64,000 nucleotides of DNA from Microvirga sp. (GTDB lineage Bacteria; Pseudomonadota; Alphaproteobacteria; Rhizobiales; Beijerinckiaceae), in contig JAQSWQ010000022.1 of NCBI GenBank assembly GCA_029266525.1, forward strand, positions 1-64,000, read 5' to 3'. Of the stretch, positions 49,838-58,728 are shown one piece after another (the stretch's first letter is position 1; each line of letters starts with the position of its first letter). A program made the translations under genes and the position numbers. The notes under the pieces are model-generated. The model was not told the DNA's origin. It saw only the letters and a list, made by a program, of their open reading frames with translations, and made no database searches.

Positions 49838-50836
49838 ATGAAGCTCGCACATCTCCTCGCCGCGGTCTTGGTCGCCGGCGGCCTCTCGGCCGCGCCGACC
49901 GCCGCGCAGACGCTGCGTTTCGGTCACGCCAACTCTCCGGGCGAGATCGCCCACGACCTGTTCAACGAGCTCGCCGAGAGGGTCAGCCGGCGCACCAATG
50001 GGGCGGTGACGATCCGCGTCTTCCCGTCCGAGCAGCTCGGCAAGGAGGCGGATCTCGTCCAGCAGATCAAGTCCGGCGCGCTCGACATCTCGGCGCCCTC
50101 GATGCCGGTGATGTCGTCTCTCGTCCCGGCGATGGAGATGGCGAGCGGCCCGTTCCTGTGGCGCGATTGGAAGGAAGCCGAAGCCGTGATCCGGGGGGGC
50201 GCCTTCGACCCGCTCTATGACGAGCTCCGCGACAAGCACAACATCGTCCCGCTGACCCGCATCTTCTATTGGGGCTGGCGCAACTTCACCTTCACCGACC
50301 GAGAGGTCAGGAAACCCGAGGACATGGCAGGCCTGAAGATCCGCGTGCCCGAGAGCCCGATCTGGGTCGAGATGGTGCGGGCCTTCGGGGCGGCCCCGAC
50401 GCCGATCCCCTTCGGCGAGGTCTACACGGCGCTGCAGCAGAAGACCGTCGACGGGCAGGAGAATCCGATCCCGACGATCTATTCGCGCAAGTTCTACGAG
50501 GTCCAGGGCGTGCTGACGATGTCGCGGCACATGCTCCAGAACAACACCATCATGATCAACAAGAACTCGCTCGCCCGCCTCTCGGCCGAGAACCAGAAGA
50601 TCCTGTTGGAGGAGGCGGCCGCCGTGTCGGCGAAGAACACCGAGCTGCAGCAGGGCCGCGAAGCAAGCATGCTGGAGGAGATCCGCAAGTCCGGCCGCAC
50701 CAAGGTCATCGACGATCCGGACCGCGCCGCCTTCCAGGCCAAGATGGAGCCGGCCTATTCGCGCCTCGAGGCCCGCTGGGGCGCCGAGAACCTGAAGCGC
50801 CTGCGCGAGGCGATCGCCAAGACCCGCGGCAGCTAG
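49838..50836 (+). CDS. TRAP transporter substrate-binding protein (DctP family)
   Basis: 332 residues from ATG 49838, with AGGAGG seven bases upstream. The signal peptide is about 1-24 (LLAAVLVAGGLSAAPTAAQ). The mature domain is DctP: LRFGHANSPGEIAHDLFNELAERV, VFPSEQLGKEADLVQQIKSGALD, the ligand-carboxylate Arg in MAGLKIRVPESPIW, and PFGEVYTALQQKTVDGQENP. It binds an acidic solute in the periplasm. The gene is followed by dctQ and dctM in order, then by an enolase-superfamily enzyme, which suggests a sugar acid as ligand. Confidence 0.94.
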   Translation: MKLAHLLAAVLVAGGLSAAPTAAQTLRFGHANSPGEIAHDLFNELAERVSRRTNGAVTIRVFPSEQLGKEADLVQQIKSGALDISAPSMPVMSSLVPAMEMASGPFLWRDWKEAEAVIRGGAFDPLYDELRDKHNIVPLTRIFYWGWRNFTFTDREVRKPEDMAGLKIRVPESPIWVEMVRAFGAAPTPIPFGEVYTALQQKTVDGQENPIPTIYSRKFYEVQGVLTMSRHMLQNNTIMINKNSLARLSAENQKILLEEAAAVSAKNTELQQGREASMLEEIRKSGRTKVIDDPDRAAFQAKMEPAYSRLEARWGAENLKRLREAIAKTRGS

Positions 50837-50848
50837 GGCGGGGCGGCC

Positions 50849-51376
50849 ATGTCCGCTGCGGCGCTGCGGCGGCTCGACGACGGCATCGGGCGCGGCGAGG
50901 ATCTCTTCCTCGCCGCCTCGCACGGGATCATCGCGGCGCTCGTGATCGCGGCGGTGTTCTTCCGCTATGTGCTCAACGATCCGCTGACCTGGACCGAGGA
51001 GACGATCGTTCTCCTCTTCACCTGGATGCTGTTCGCGGGACTGGCGAGCGGCTTCCGCACCCGCATGCACATCCGCATCGATGCGCTCCTTCTCGCGCTG
51101 CGGCCGAGCGGGCGCGCGCCGTTCGGCGCGATCGCGGTCGCGGCGACGCTCGCAACCCTTCTCGGCCTCGTCTGGTTCGGCATCGAGCAGAGCATCGTGC
51201 TCGCCTCCAACGAGACGCCGATGATGCGCATCTCGGCCGCCTGGGGCGTCAGCGCCCTGCCGGTCGGGGCGGCGCTCGCCTGCATCCACGTCGTGCGGCA
51301 CATGATCGACAGCGGCCTCGCCGAGACCCTGTGGCCGGCCGACCTCGTCGGCAGCCACGAGGAGGATATAGCTTGA
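50849..51376 (+). CDS. TRAP transporter small permease (DctQ family)
   Basis: 175 residues with four membrane segments. The DctQ signature is present: VFFRYVLNDPLTWTEETIVLLFTWMLFAGLASGFR, with the conserved FRYV and W-E/T-E motifs in the second span region, and later GIEQSIVLASNETPMMRISAAWG. It forms the small membrane subunit with the next protein and ends in the TTGA overlap. Confidence 0.93.
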   Translation: MSAAALRRLDDGIGRGEDLFLAASHGIIAALVIAAVFFRYVLNDPLTWTEETIVLLFTWMLFAGLASGFRTRMHIRIDALLLALRPSGRAPFGAIAVAATLATLLGLVWFGIEQSIVLASNETPMMRISAAWGVSALPVGAALACIHVVRHMIDSGLAETLWPADLVGSHEEDIA

Positions 51377-52644
51377 CGCTGCTCCTGGTGACTTTCGTCG
51401 GGCTCCTCGTGGTCGGCACCCCGATCGCGATCGCGATGATCGCCTCCTCCGCGCTCGTGATCTGGACCGAGGGCATCCCGCTGACCATCGTCGCGCAGCG
51501 GGTCTATGCCGGGCTGCAATCCTTCCCGCTCCTCGCGGTGCCGCTGTTCACGCTCGCCGGCTCGCTCATGAACGAGTCGGGCATCAGCGAGCGCCTGTTC
51601 GGCTTCACGAGGGCGCTCGTCGGCCACATCCGCGGCGGGCTCGCGCAGACGGCGATCGTAGGCAACGTGTTCCTGTCCGGCATCTCCGGCTCCTCGGTCG
51701 CCGACTGCGCGGCGACGACCCGCGTGCTCGTCCCGCAACTCGTGGCAAGCGGATACAGCCGCGGCTTCGGCGCGGCCCTCGCGGCCTCGGCCGGCACGCT
51801 CGGGCCGATCATCCCGCCCTCGATCCTGATGGTGCTCTACGCCTGGCAGGCGAACGTGTCGCTCGGCGCGCTGTTCGTCGCCGGCCTCCTGCCGGGCCTC
51901 GTGATGGCCGGGGCGATGATGCTGGTCATCGCCGTCATGGCGCGGCTGCGCCGCTACTCCACCTCGGGGGCTTTCTCCGGCCGGCGGCTGTGGCAGGAGT
52001 TCAAGCGCGCCTTCTGGGCCTTGATGATGCCGGTGATCATCATCATCGGCTTCCGCATGGGCGTCTTCACCGCGACCGAGATCGCGGGCATCGCGGCGCT
52101 GTACTCAGCGGTGGTCGGCATCTTCGTCTACCGCAGCCTGCCCCTGTCGAAGATCCCGACCATCCTCCTCGTCACGGCCCGCGAGACCGCCGTCATCCTG
52201 ATGATCGTCGGCGCCGCCGGCCCGTTCAGCTGGATCCTCGGCATCGAGCAGGCGCCGCAGGCCGTGGTCGGGGCGGTGCGCGCCATCGCGACCGAGCCCT
52301 GGGCCGTGCTCCTCGTCCTGAACGTCGCCCTGTTGGTCGCCGGCATGTTCATGGAGACGATCGCGATCATGATCATCCTGGTCCCGATCCTGATCCCGCT
52401 CCTCGTCTCGCTCCAGATCGATCTCGTCCATTTCGGGATCGTGCTGCTCGTCAACCTGGTGATCGGCCAGCTCACCCCGCCGGTCGGCGTGCTGCTCTTC
52501 GTCACGATGACCATCGCCAATGTCCGCATGGGCGAGATCCTGCGCGAGATCTGGCCCTTCTTCCTGGGCCTTGCCGTGGCCCTCGCCCTCATCACCTATG
52601 TGCCGGCTCTGAGCCTCTGGCTGCCGCGTCTCATCGGCCCCTGA
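51373..52644 (+). CDS. TRAP transporter large permease (DctM family)
   Basis: 423 residues from TTG 51373. That start has AGGAGG seven bases before it and overlaps the dctQ stop as TTGA. Twelve or so membrane segments are expected. Signature motifs are SFPLLAVPLFTLAGSLMNESGI, GNVFLSGISGSSVADCAAT, GTLGPIIPPSILMVLYAW, and GQLTPPVGVLLFVTMTIA. It carries solute by Na+ symport. A gene finder preferring ATG would truncate this protein. Confidence 0.94.
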   Translation: MTLLLVTFVGLLVVGTPIAIAMIASSALVIWTEGIPLTIVAQRVYAGLQSFPLLAVPLFTLAGSLMNESGISERLFGFTRALVGHIRGGLAQTAIVGNVFLSGISGSSVADCAATTRVLVPQLVASGYSRGFGAALAASAGTLGPIIPPSILMVLYAWQANVSLGALFVAGLLPGLVMAGAMMLVIAVMARLRRYSTSGAFSGRRLWQEFKRAFWALMMPVIIIIGFRMGVFTATEIAGIAALYSAVVGIFVYRSLPLSKIPTILLVTARETAVILMIVGAAGPFSWILGIEQAPQAVVGAVRAIATEPWAVLLVLNVALLVAGMFMETIAIMIILVPILIPLLVSLQIDLVHFGIVLLVNLVIGQLTPPVGVLLFVTMTIANVRMGEILREIWPFFLGLAVALALITYVPALSLWLPRLIGP

Positions 52645-52663
52645 GCCATCCCGCGAGGACACT

Positions 52664-53845
52664 ATGAGCCGCATCACGGAAGTCGAGATCGTCGAGTTCG
52701 CCTTCATGGCGAAGAACCTCGGCCAGTCGGCCGACGACGCCCAGGCCGTCTACAACATCGGCTACAAGCCGAACGCCTCGCTCGAGCTGACCAAGTTCGC
52801 CGTCGCGATCCGCACCGACGACGGCGCCGCAGGCGAATACGTCGTGCAGTGGGGCGGCACCCGCGCCACCATGGCCCAGACCCTCTCGCTCGCGCCGAAC
52901 CTCCTCGGCCGCGATCCGGACCAGCGCGAGCTCATCTGGAACGAGATGAAGCGCGAGCTGCGCCAGCACGACGGCATGGGCATCGGCCCGATCGACATCG
53001 CGCTCTGGGATCTCGCCGGCAAGCGCTTCGGCGCCTCGGTGTCGCAGCTCCTCGGCGGCTTCCGCACCCGGCTCAAGGCCTATGCCTCGACCTATCACGG
53101 CGACCGCAACGGCGGCCTCGATTCGCCGCAGGCTTTCGCCGATTTCGCCGAACGCTGCTACGAGCTCGGCTACCGCGCCTACAAGCTCCATGGCTGGCAC
53201 GACGGCGACGCCCGCGAGGAGGCCGCGAACGTGCTCCACGTGGCAAAGGCCGTCGGCGACCGCATGACCCTGATGCTCGACCCGGCGAACGAACTGCGCA
53301 CCTTCGCCGACGCGCTCTATGTCGGGCGTGCCTGCGACGAGGGGGGGTATTTCTGGTACGAGGATCCGATGCGCGACTGCGGCGTGTCGGCCTTCGCTCA
53401 CAAGCGGCTGCGTGAAATGCTGAAGACGCCGATCCTGCAGACCGAGTATCTCCGTGGCTTCGAGACCAAGGCCGACTTCCTCATCGCCGGCGGCACCGAC
53501 ATGCTGCGCTCCGACCCCGAATACGACCTCGGCATCACCGGCGCGATGAAGATCGCGCACCTCGCCGAGGCCTTCGGCATCGACGTCGAGATCCACGCCT
53601 GCGGCCCGGCGCATCGCCATTGCATGGCCGCCACGCGGAACACCAATTATTACGAAGTCGCGCTCGTCGGGCCCGACTGTCCGAACGCCGTCCCGCCGGT
53701 CTATGCCTGCGGCTACTCCGACCAGCTCGAGGCCGTCGACAAGGACGGCACGGTCCCGGTTCCGACCGGCCCCGGTCTCGGCGTCACCTACGATTGGGAC
53801 TATATCCGCGCGCACGAGATGGCGCGGCAGGTGTTCCGACCCTGA
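52664..53845 (+). CDS. Enolase-superfamily enzyme, mandelate racemase/muconate lactonizing type
   Basis: 393 residues with GAGG five bases before the ATG. The capping domain is about 1-130 and the barrel 135-380. The base motif is AYKLHGW (Lys-x-His), metal ligands are in LMLDPANE, FWYEDP and LQTEYL, and a later His is in VEIHACGPAH. The pattern is that of sugar-acid dehydratases and racemases in the MR subgroup. It lies 20 bases after the TRAP permease gene, so the transporter likely supplies its substrate, perhaps an aldonate or uronate. This assignment is inference from context. Confidence 0.9.
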   Translation: MSRITEVEIVEFAFMAKNLGQSADDAQAVYNIGYKPNASLELTKFAVAIRTDDGAAGEYVVQWGGTRATMAQTLSLAPNLLGRDPDQRELIWNEMKRELRQHDGMGIGPIDIALWDLAGKRFGASVSQLLGGFRTRLKAYASTYHGDRNGGLDSPQAFADFAERCYELGYRAYKLHGWHDGDAREEAANVLHVAKAVGDRMTLMLDPANELRTFADALYVGRACDEGGYFWYEDPMRDCGVSAFAHKRLREMLKTPILQTEYLRGFETKADFLIAGGTDMLRSDPEYDLGITGAMKIAHLAEAFGIDVEIHACGPAHRHCMAATRNTNYYEVALVGPDCPNAVPPVYACGYSDQLEAVDKDGTVPVPTGPGLGVTYDWDYIRAHEMARQVFRP

Positions 53846-53916
53846 GGTCGGCTTCAAGTCGCGCGTCCGAAACGACGCGCAGGAATGCCAGCCAGGAACG
53901 CCTGGAGCGCACCACG

Positions 53917-54084
53917 CTACTTGATCTTCGCTTCCTTGAACTCGACGTGCTTCCTCGCGACCGGGTCGTATTTCTTCATCGAGAGCTTCTCGGTCATGGT
54001 CCGGGAGTTCTTCTTGGTGACGTAGAAATAGCCGGTGTCGGCGGTCGAGAGGAGCTTCACCTTGATGGTGACGGCCTTGGCCAT
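53917..54084 (-). CDS. rpmG: 50S ribosomal protein L33
   Basis: 55 residues: [20 protein letters not shown], then [20 protein letters not shown] and [14 protein letters not shown]. It is full length and lacks the four zinc-binding Cys, so it is the Cys-free form. L33 sits at the E site of the large subunit. In many Alphaproteobacteria rpmG directly follows pleD; here about 8.9 kb separate them and the orientation is opposite. Confidence 0.96.
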   Translation of the reverse strand: MAKAVTIKVKLLSTADTGYFYVTKKNSRTMTEKLSMKKYDPVARKHVEFKEAKIK

Positions 54085-54236
54085 GGTCGAACCCTTTTCG
54101 CTTGGCGCGCGGCGGCCCAGCGCCGAAACGCAACGGCCGGGTCGCCCCGGCCGTGAATCCCGTCCTCAGATGATCGATCCGGCCGGTTTCGTCAAGGCTC
54201 CGAGGGGCGTTGCCGTGCCTTCGGCCGCGCGAGGCG

Positions 54237-54617
54237 CTAGCGCGCCGCGCGCTTCGGCGGCTCGGGCTGCTTGATGCTGCCGGTCTGCGCCACGCGCTCG
54301 CGGGCCTGGTCGAGGCGCTTGTTCAGCGTCGCCAACTCCTGCTGCGCCGCAGCCCACATCCGCGCCGCCTTGTCGAACTCGGCCTTCGCGGTCGTGAGCT
54401 TGCCCTCGACCTGGGCGAGCTCGCCGGCCGAGCGCTCGAGCCGCTGGTGCTTGTCGATCGCCGCGTCGCGCTGCGCGGTCGCCGCCACGAGCTCGCGCGA
54501 GAGCTGGCGCGAGGACCAGGCGGAATAGCCGAAGCTGCCCCAGCCGATGACGGCCGCGAGGCCGAGACCGCAGGCCAAGAGAAGGGGCCGGTCGGCCCGA
54601 AGGATGAGATCACGCAT
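54237..54617 (-). CDS. Single-span coiled-coil membrane protein
   Basis: 126 residues. An N-terminal membrane segment (about 11-33, LLLACGLGLAAVIGWGSFG) is followed by a long predicted coiled coil (about 38-112, with ELAQVEGKLTTAKAEFDKA and LATLNKRLDQARERV) and a basic/proline tail (KQPEPPKRAAR). The topology suggests a cytosolic or periplasmic rod. I do not recognise the family; it could be a cell-division or envelope accessory protein. Confidence 0.75.
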   Translation of the reverse strand: MRDLILRADRPLLLACGLGLAAVIGWGSFGYSAWSSRQLSRELVAATAQRDAAIDKHQRLERSAGELAQVEGKLTTAKAEFDKAARMWAAAQQELATLNKRLDQARERVAQTGSIKQPEPPKRAAR

Positions 54618-54704
54618 GGGATTACGCCTGACGCTACTGGCGCCCGATCGGGCAATCCCTGCAGAGTGACCGAGCGTGGTTAAGGAGTGGTGACGGAAGC
54701 GGTC

Positions 54705-55454
54705 CTAAAGCAGCTCGCGCATGAACTTCTTGCGCACCTCGAAATAGAACGGCACCGGCAGCTCGGGCGCGAAGCCCTCGTCGATGCGGTTCTGCAGCTC
54801 GTCGAGCACGATCGTGGTGATCGCCGGGAGCTCGAGCTTCTTCGCCTCCGCGATCGAGACCCAGGCGAGCTCGATCAGCTCGGAATCGGGGCCGACGATG
54901 CCCGGCACCTCGTCCGCGACATGGTCGCGGTCGATCGCGAAGAAGCGGGTGTCGAAGCGCTTCGGCCGCTTCGGCGGCGTGATCGCGCGCGCGACGAGCT
55001 GGAGCGCCTCGAGATCCGGCATCACGCCGCGCTCGCGGAACGACTCCCACGGTCCCGACGGCGCGCGCTCGGGCGGGCCGTACTCCTTGGTGCCGAGGAG
55101 GAGGCCGGTCTCCTCGAAGGTCTCTCGGATCGCGGCCAGTCCCAAGGCTCGCGCCCGCTGCAGCGTCGGGCGCGTGACGCGGGCAAGCAGCGCCTGCTCG
55201 GCTCGCGTGTTGAGGGCGCCCGCGGCCGGCATCGAGCGGTCGCCCGCCTCGATGCGCCCTCCCGGGAAGACGAATTTTCCCGGCATGAAGCGGTGGCCGT
55301 GGTGGCGGCGGCCCATCAGCACCTTGGGGTCGCGGCCGGTGCGGTCGATGATGATCAGCGTCGCGGCGTCCTTCGGCCGGATGTTCGGCCAGCGCCGCTC
55401 CCGCTCCGCCGCCGTGAGGCGGTCCGCCAGCGCCTGCCCCCTCCTGTCGTTCAC
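54705..55454 (-). CDS. NUDIX hydrolase with split Nudix box
   Basis: 249 residues. The Nudix box is interrupted: the first half is FPGGRIEAGD (about 61-70), and the catalytic helix RETFEETGLLLG follows about 40 residues later (about 110-121). The key REx2EE Glu residues are present. A similar interrupted box is known in NUDT19-type CoA diphosphatases. The likely activity is cleavage of a nucleoside diphosphate derivative such as CoA or NADH. Late residues RFDTRFFAIDRDHVADEVPG fit this group. The gene lies beside DUF983 and rnr, a conserved order. Confidence 0.9.
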   Translation of the reverse strand: MNDRRGQALADRLTAAERERRWPNIRPKDAATLIIIDRTGRDPKVLMGRRHHGHRFMPGKFVFPGGRIEAGDRSMPAAGALNTRAEQALLARVTRPTLQRARALGLAAIRETFEETGLLLGTKEYGPPERAPSGPWESFRERGVMPDLEALQLVARAITPPKRPKRFDTRFFAIDRDHVADEVPGIVGPDSELIELAWVSIAEAKKLELPAITTIVLDELQNRIDEGFAPELPVPFYFEVRKKFMRELL

Positions 55455-55464
55455 GCGTCCCTCC

Positions 55465-55854
55465 TCAGCCGCCTCGCCGGCGGGCCGCCGAAAAGCCGTG
55501 CATGCTTAAGCCGTATTGCAGCCCGACGACAGCGCCCTTCACGGGCTGCAGAAGCAGGAGGGAGAGCATCACGGTGAGCGCCGGCCACACCGCGAGGTGA
55601 AGCCAGAGCGGCACCTCGAACCGGGTCTCGGCCGTGAGAATGCCCCAGCCGACGAGATGGGCGACGATCAGGATCACGAGGTAGGGCGGCAGGTCGTCCG
55701 CGCGGTGATGGTGCAGCTCGGCGCCGCAGGACCGGCAGGCGTCGTTGACCTTGAGGAAGCGGCCGAATAGCCGACCTTGGCCGCAGGCCGGGCAGCGCCC
55801 GGCCAGCCCGCGCCGGACACCCTCGGCCCAGCTCACCTCAGGCGTCGCGCTCAT
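55465..55854 (-). CDS. DUF983 family membrane protein
   Basis: 129 residues from ATG 55854, which overlaps the rnr stop (ATGA). A zinc-ribbon-like segment, CPACGQGRLFGRFLKVNDACRSCG (Cys-x2-Cys and Cys-x2-Cys, given as two short motifs), is followed by two membrane spans (about 60-80 and 85-107). This is the DUF983 layout. Function unknown. In other Alphaproteobacteria it follows rnr and precedes NUDIX, as here. Confidence 0.92.
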   Translation of the reverse strand: MSATPEVSWAEGVRRGLAGRCPACGQGRLFGRFLKVNDACRSCGAELHHHRADDLPPYLVILIVAHLVGWGILTAETRFEVPLWLHLAVWPALTVMLSLLLLQPVKGAVVGLQYGLSMHGFSAARRRGG

Positions 55855-58202
55855 TCCTCGACGGGCGTCCATGACGCCTCGCGCGTGCGCCGGTTCGGCG
55901 CGCCGGATGCCGCGGCTCCCCGCTTCGCCTTGAGCTTCGGGCTGGTGCGGCGCTCGCTGCGCGGCTCGGGCCTGGGGCTGCCCCGCCGCGCCTCGCCGCG
56001 CTGCCGCTTGCCCGAGCCGTCGGAGAGGAGTTCGAAGCGTAGCGCGCCCGCGACCGGCGCCGCCTCGACGAGCTTCACCTCGACCTGGTCGCCGAGCCGG
56101 TAGGTCTCGCCGGTGCGGTCGCCGACCATGGCGTGGCGCTTTTCGTCGAAGCGATAGTAGTCGGCACCGATGGTCGCGGCCGGCACGAAGCCGTCGGCGC
56201 CGGTGTCCGCGAGCTTGATGAACAGCCCCGAGCGGGTCACGCCGGAGATGCGGCCCGCGAAGGTCGCGCCGATGCGGTCGGCAAGGTGATGCGTGATGAG
56301 CCGGTCGATGGTCTCGCGTTCCGCCGCCATGGCGCGGCGCTCGGCGACCGAGATGCGCGCCCCGATCTCGGCAAGCTCGGCCAGTGTCGTCGCCGCCGGC
56401 ATCCCGTCCGGGCCGAGCTTCAGCGCCCGGATCAGCGCCCGGTGCACGACAAGGTCGGCATAGCGGCGGATCGGCGAGGTGAAATGGGCGTAGCGGCGCA
56501 GGTTGAGCCCAAAATGGCCGTAGTTCTCGGCCGCGTACTCGGCCTGGGCCTGGGAGCGCAGCACGACCTCGTTGATGAAGGCGTGGTGCTCGGTGCCGGC
56601 GACGCTCTCGAGGATGCGGTTGAACAGGGCGGGCTTGAGCGCACCCGCTTTCGGCAGCTTGATCCCGATCGAGGCCAGGACCTCCCCGAGCGCGCGCATC
56701 TTCTCGAGCGAGGGCTCGTCATGGGCACGGTAGATCAGCGGCGAGCCCGCCTTCTCGAGCGTCTCGGCCGCCGCGACGTTCGCAAGGATCATGAACTCTT
56801 CGATCAGCCGGTGCGCGTCGAGCCGCTCGGGCACGATCACGCGATCGACGGTGCCGTCGTCGTTCAGGATGATCTTGCGTTCCGGCAGGTCGAGGTCGAG
56901 CGGCTCGCGCAGGTCGCGGGCCTTTTTCACCGTCTCATAAGCCGCCCAGAGCGGCCGCAACACGGCTTCGTGCAGCGGACCGGTCGTGGCGTCCGGACGC
57001 CCGTCGATCGCCGCTTGCGCCTGCTGGTAGGACAGCTTCGCCGCCGATCGCATCATGATGCGGTGGAAGCTGTGGCGCTTCTTGCGACCGTCGCGACCGA
57101 TGACGAGCCGGACGGCGAGGGCCGGCCGGTCTTCAAGCGGGCGGAGCGAGCAGAGGTCGTTCGAGATGCGTTCGGGCAGCATCGGCACGACCCGGTCGGG
57201 GAAGTAGACCGAGTTGCCGCGCTCGAGCGCTTGCGCGTCCATCGCCGAGCCCGGGCGCACATAGGCCGCGACGTCGGCGATCGCCACAGTGACGACAAAG
57301 CCGCCGGCGTTGTCGGGATCCTCGTCCGGCGTGGCGTGGACGGCGTCGTCATGGTCCTTGGCGTCGGCCGGATCGATGGTGACGAGCGGCAGCGCGCGCC
57401 AGTCCTCCCGGCCGGAGAGTGCGGCCGGCCCCGCGGCCTCGACCTCCTTGACGACCTCGGGCGGGAAGACGTGCGGGATGCTGTGGGCGTGGATGGCGAT
57501 CAGGCTGACCGCCTTCTCCGAGCGGACCGAGCCGAGGCGCTCGCGCACCTTGCCTTGCGGCAGCCCGTAGCGGCCCTGCTTCGAGGTGGTCGCCGCGACG
57601 AGGTCGCCGTCCTTGGCCTCGCCTTCGTCGCCCGGCGCGATCGCGATCTCGCCGCCGCGCGATTTCTTCTCGATCGGCACGAGGCGCCCGCCGCCGTTCG
57701 GAAGGGCGCGGAAGATGCCGAGGATCTGCGCCTTATGCTTGCCGATGATCTTGATGACGCGGCCGGAATAGCGCCCGCGCTCCTCGCGGATCGGCTCGGC
57801 CCGGATGAGCACGCGGTCGCCGACGCCTGGCACCGGCATGCCGGGCCGCGGCTTCCGCGGCATCGCGACCACGATCTTCGGCGCGGGCCCGAGCTCGGCG
57901 TCCCATTCCTCCGGCTCGGCAATCAGCTCGCCGTCGCGGTCGCGGGACTTCACGTCGGCGACGACGACGTGGGGGAGCTTGCCGGGCTTGCGGATCTCCT
58001 TCTTGCGGCGGTCGAGCGCGCCCTCGCTCTCGAGTTCCTTCAGCGTCTCCTTCAGCCAGAGGCGGTCGCCGCTCTGGATGTTGAAGGCGCGCGCGATCTC
58101 GCGCTTGCCGACCTTGCCGGGCGCGTTCGCCACGAAGGCGACGAGGTCTTGGCGGGAGGGTAGAGTGGGTTCTGATCGGGGGGATTTGGATTTTCTAGGC
58201 AT
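55851..58202 (-). CDS. rnr: Ribonuclease R
   Basis: 783 residues. A helix-turn-helix N-terminal region (about 16-70) is followed by two cold-shock-like domains, the RNB catalytic domain (about 265-600) and an S1 domain (about 650-735), then a basic tail. The metal-binding Asps are in TIDPADAKDHDDAVHA. RNase R degrades structured RNA 3' to 5' and works on mRNA turnover, rRNA quality control and tmRNA-tagged messages. Length and domain order match the family. Start at ATG 58202. Confidence 0.97.
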   Translation of the reverse strand: MPRKSKSPRSEPTLPSRQDLVAFVANAPGKVGKREIARAFNIQSGDRLWLKETLKELESEGALDRRKKEIRKPGKLPHVVVADVKSRDRDGELIAEPEEWDAELGPAPKIVVAMPRKPRPGMPVPGVGDRVLIRAEPIREERGRYSGRVIKIIGKHKAQILGIFRALPNGGGRLVPIEKKSRGGEIAIAPGDEGEAKDGDLVAATTSKQGRYGLPQGKVRERLGSVRSEKAVSLIAIHAHSIPHVFPPEVVKEVEAAGPAALSGREDWRALPLVTIDPADAKDHDDAVHATPDEDPDNAGGFVVTVAIADVAAYVRPGSAMDAQALERGNSVYFPDRVVPMLPERISNDLCSLRPLEDRPALAVRLVIGRDGRKKRHSFHRIMMRSAAKLSYQQAQAAIDGRPDATTGPLHEAVLRPLWAAYETVKKARDLREPLDLDLPERKIILNDDGTVDRVIVPERLDAHRLIEEFMILANVAAAETLEKAGSPLIYRAHDEPSLEKMRALGEVLASIGIKLPKAGALKPALFNRILESVAGTEHHAFINEVVLRSQAQAEYAAENYGHFGLNLRRYAHFTSPIRRYADLVVHRALIRALKLGPDGMPAATTLAELAEIGARISVAERRAMAAERETIDRLITHHLADRIGATFAGRISGVTRSGLFIKLADTGADGFVPAATIGADYYRFDEKRHAMVGDRTGETYRLGDQVEVKLVEAAPVAGALRFELLSDGSGKRQRGEARRGSPRPEPRSERRTSPKLKAKRGAAASGAPNRRTREASWTPVEE

Positions 58203-58281
58203 TCAGGCTCGTGGAGAGCTTCCGGCGCAGCAAGGCACGCGGGGCGGCAAGAGAGCACGCGGATCGGGAAGCTATAGGGGG

Positions 58282-58728
58282 CTAGATGGGTTCCGCAGGG
58301 TGAAATTGCGAGCCTCGGTCTCCAGGACAGCGCGCAGCGCCGGCGCCGATCGCCCGCCGCAAGGGGCGTTCTTCGGTGAAGATGTTGCGGCAGCGGAACT
58401 CGGCGGGGCTCGAGAAAGTGAGGTATTCGCGCATGCCGGGCGCATCCGAAACGCCTGTGAACCAGGGCTCGTCCAGCACGCGGCGACGATCGGCTGTCCA
58501 TGTCGGCACCGGAAGCCGGAAGAGCTTGGAAAGGTAGGAGGCGGATGCCGCGGCGAGCGCGTCGAGTTTCGGATCGCCGGTGAAGGCCGGTTCATCGGCA
58601 AGGACGGCAGCGCGAGCGCGCTGGTCGGGCGCCAGATAGAAAGTATCCAGGAACTCCGGCCAGGCCTTCTCGGCCGGTTCGCCGCGCTCAATTCTCGTCA
58701 CGGCTTCGGACAGGGTAGCGGGGCGCAT
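58282..58728 (-). CDS. Unknown protein of a two-gene unit
   Basis: 148 residues from ATG 58728. Soluble; sequence starts MRPATLSEAVTRIERGEPAE and contains EFLDTFYLAPDQRARAAVLADEP, DALAAASASYLSKLF, and WFTGVSDAPGMREYLTFSSP (separate motifs). The pattern recurs as an uncharacterised protein in Methylobacterium/Bradyrhizobium-type genomes, I believe, but no function is known to me. Its start lies inside the coding sequence of the upstream short gene, with a 41-base overlap in a different frame. It could be one half of a two-component unit. Confidence 0.7.
   Translation of the reverse strand: MRPATLSEAVTRIERGEPAEKAWPEFLDTFYLAPDQRARAAVLADEPAFTGDPKLDALAAASASYLSKLFRLPVPTWTADRRRVLDEPWFTGVSDAPGMREYLTFSSPAEFRCRNIFTEERPLRRAIGAGAARCPGDRGSQFHPAEPI

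Noticed and set aside
56133-58163. 676-codon frame antisense to rnr
   Set aside because: Same reason: mirror of the rnr reading frame with Arg/Asp/Gly-rich product.
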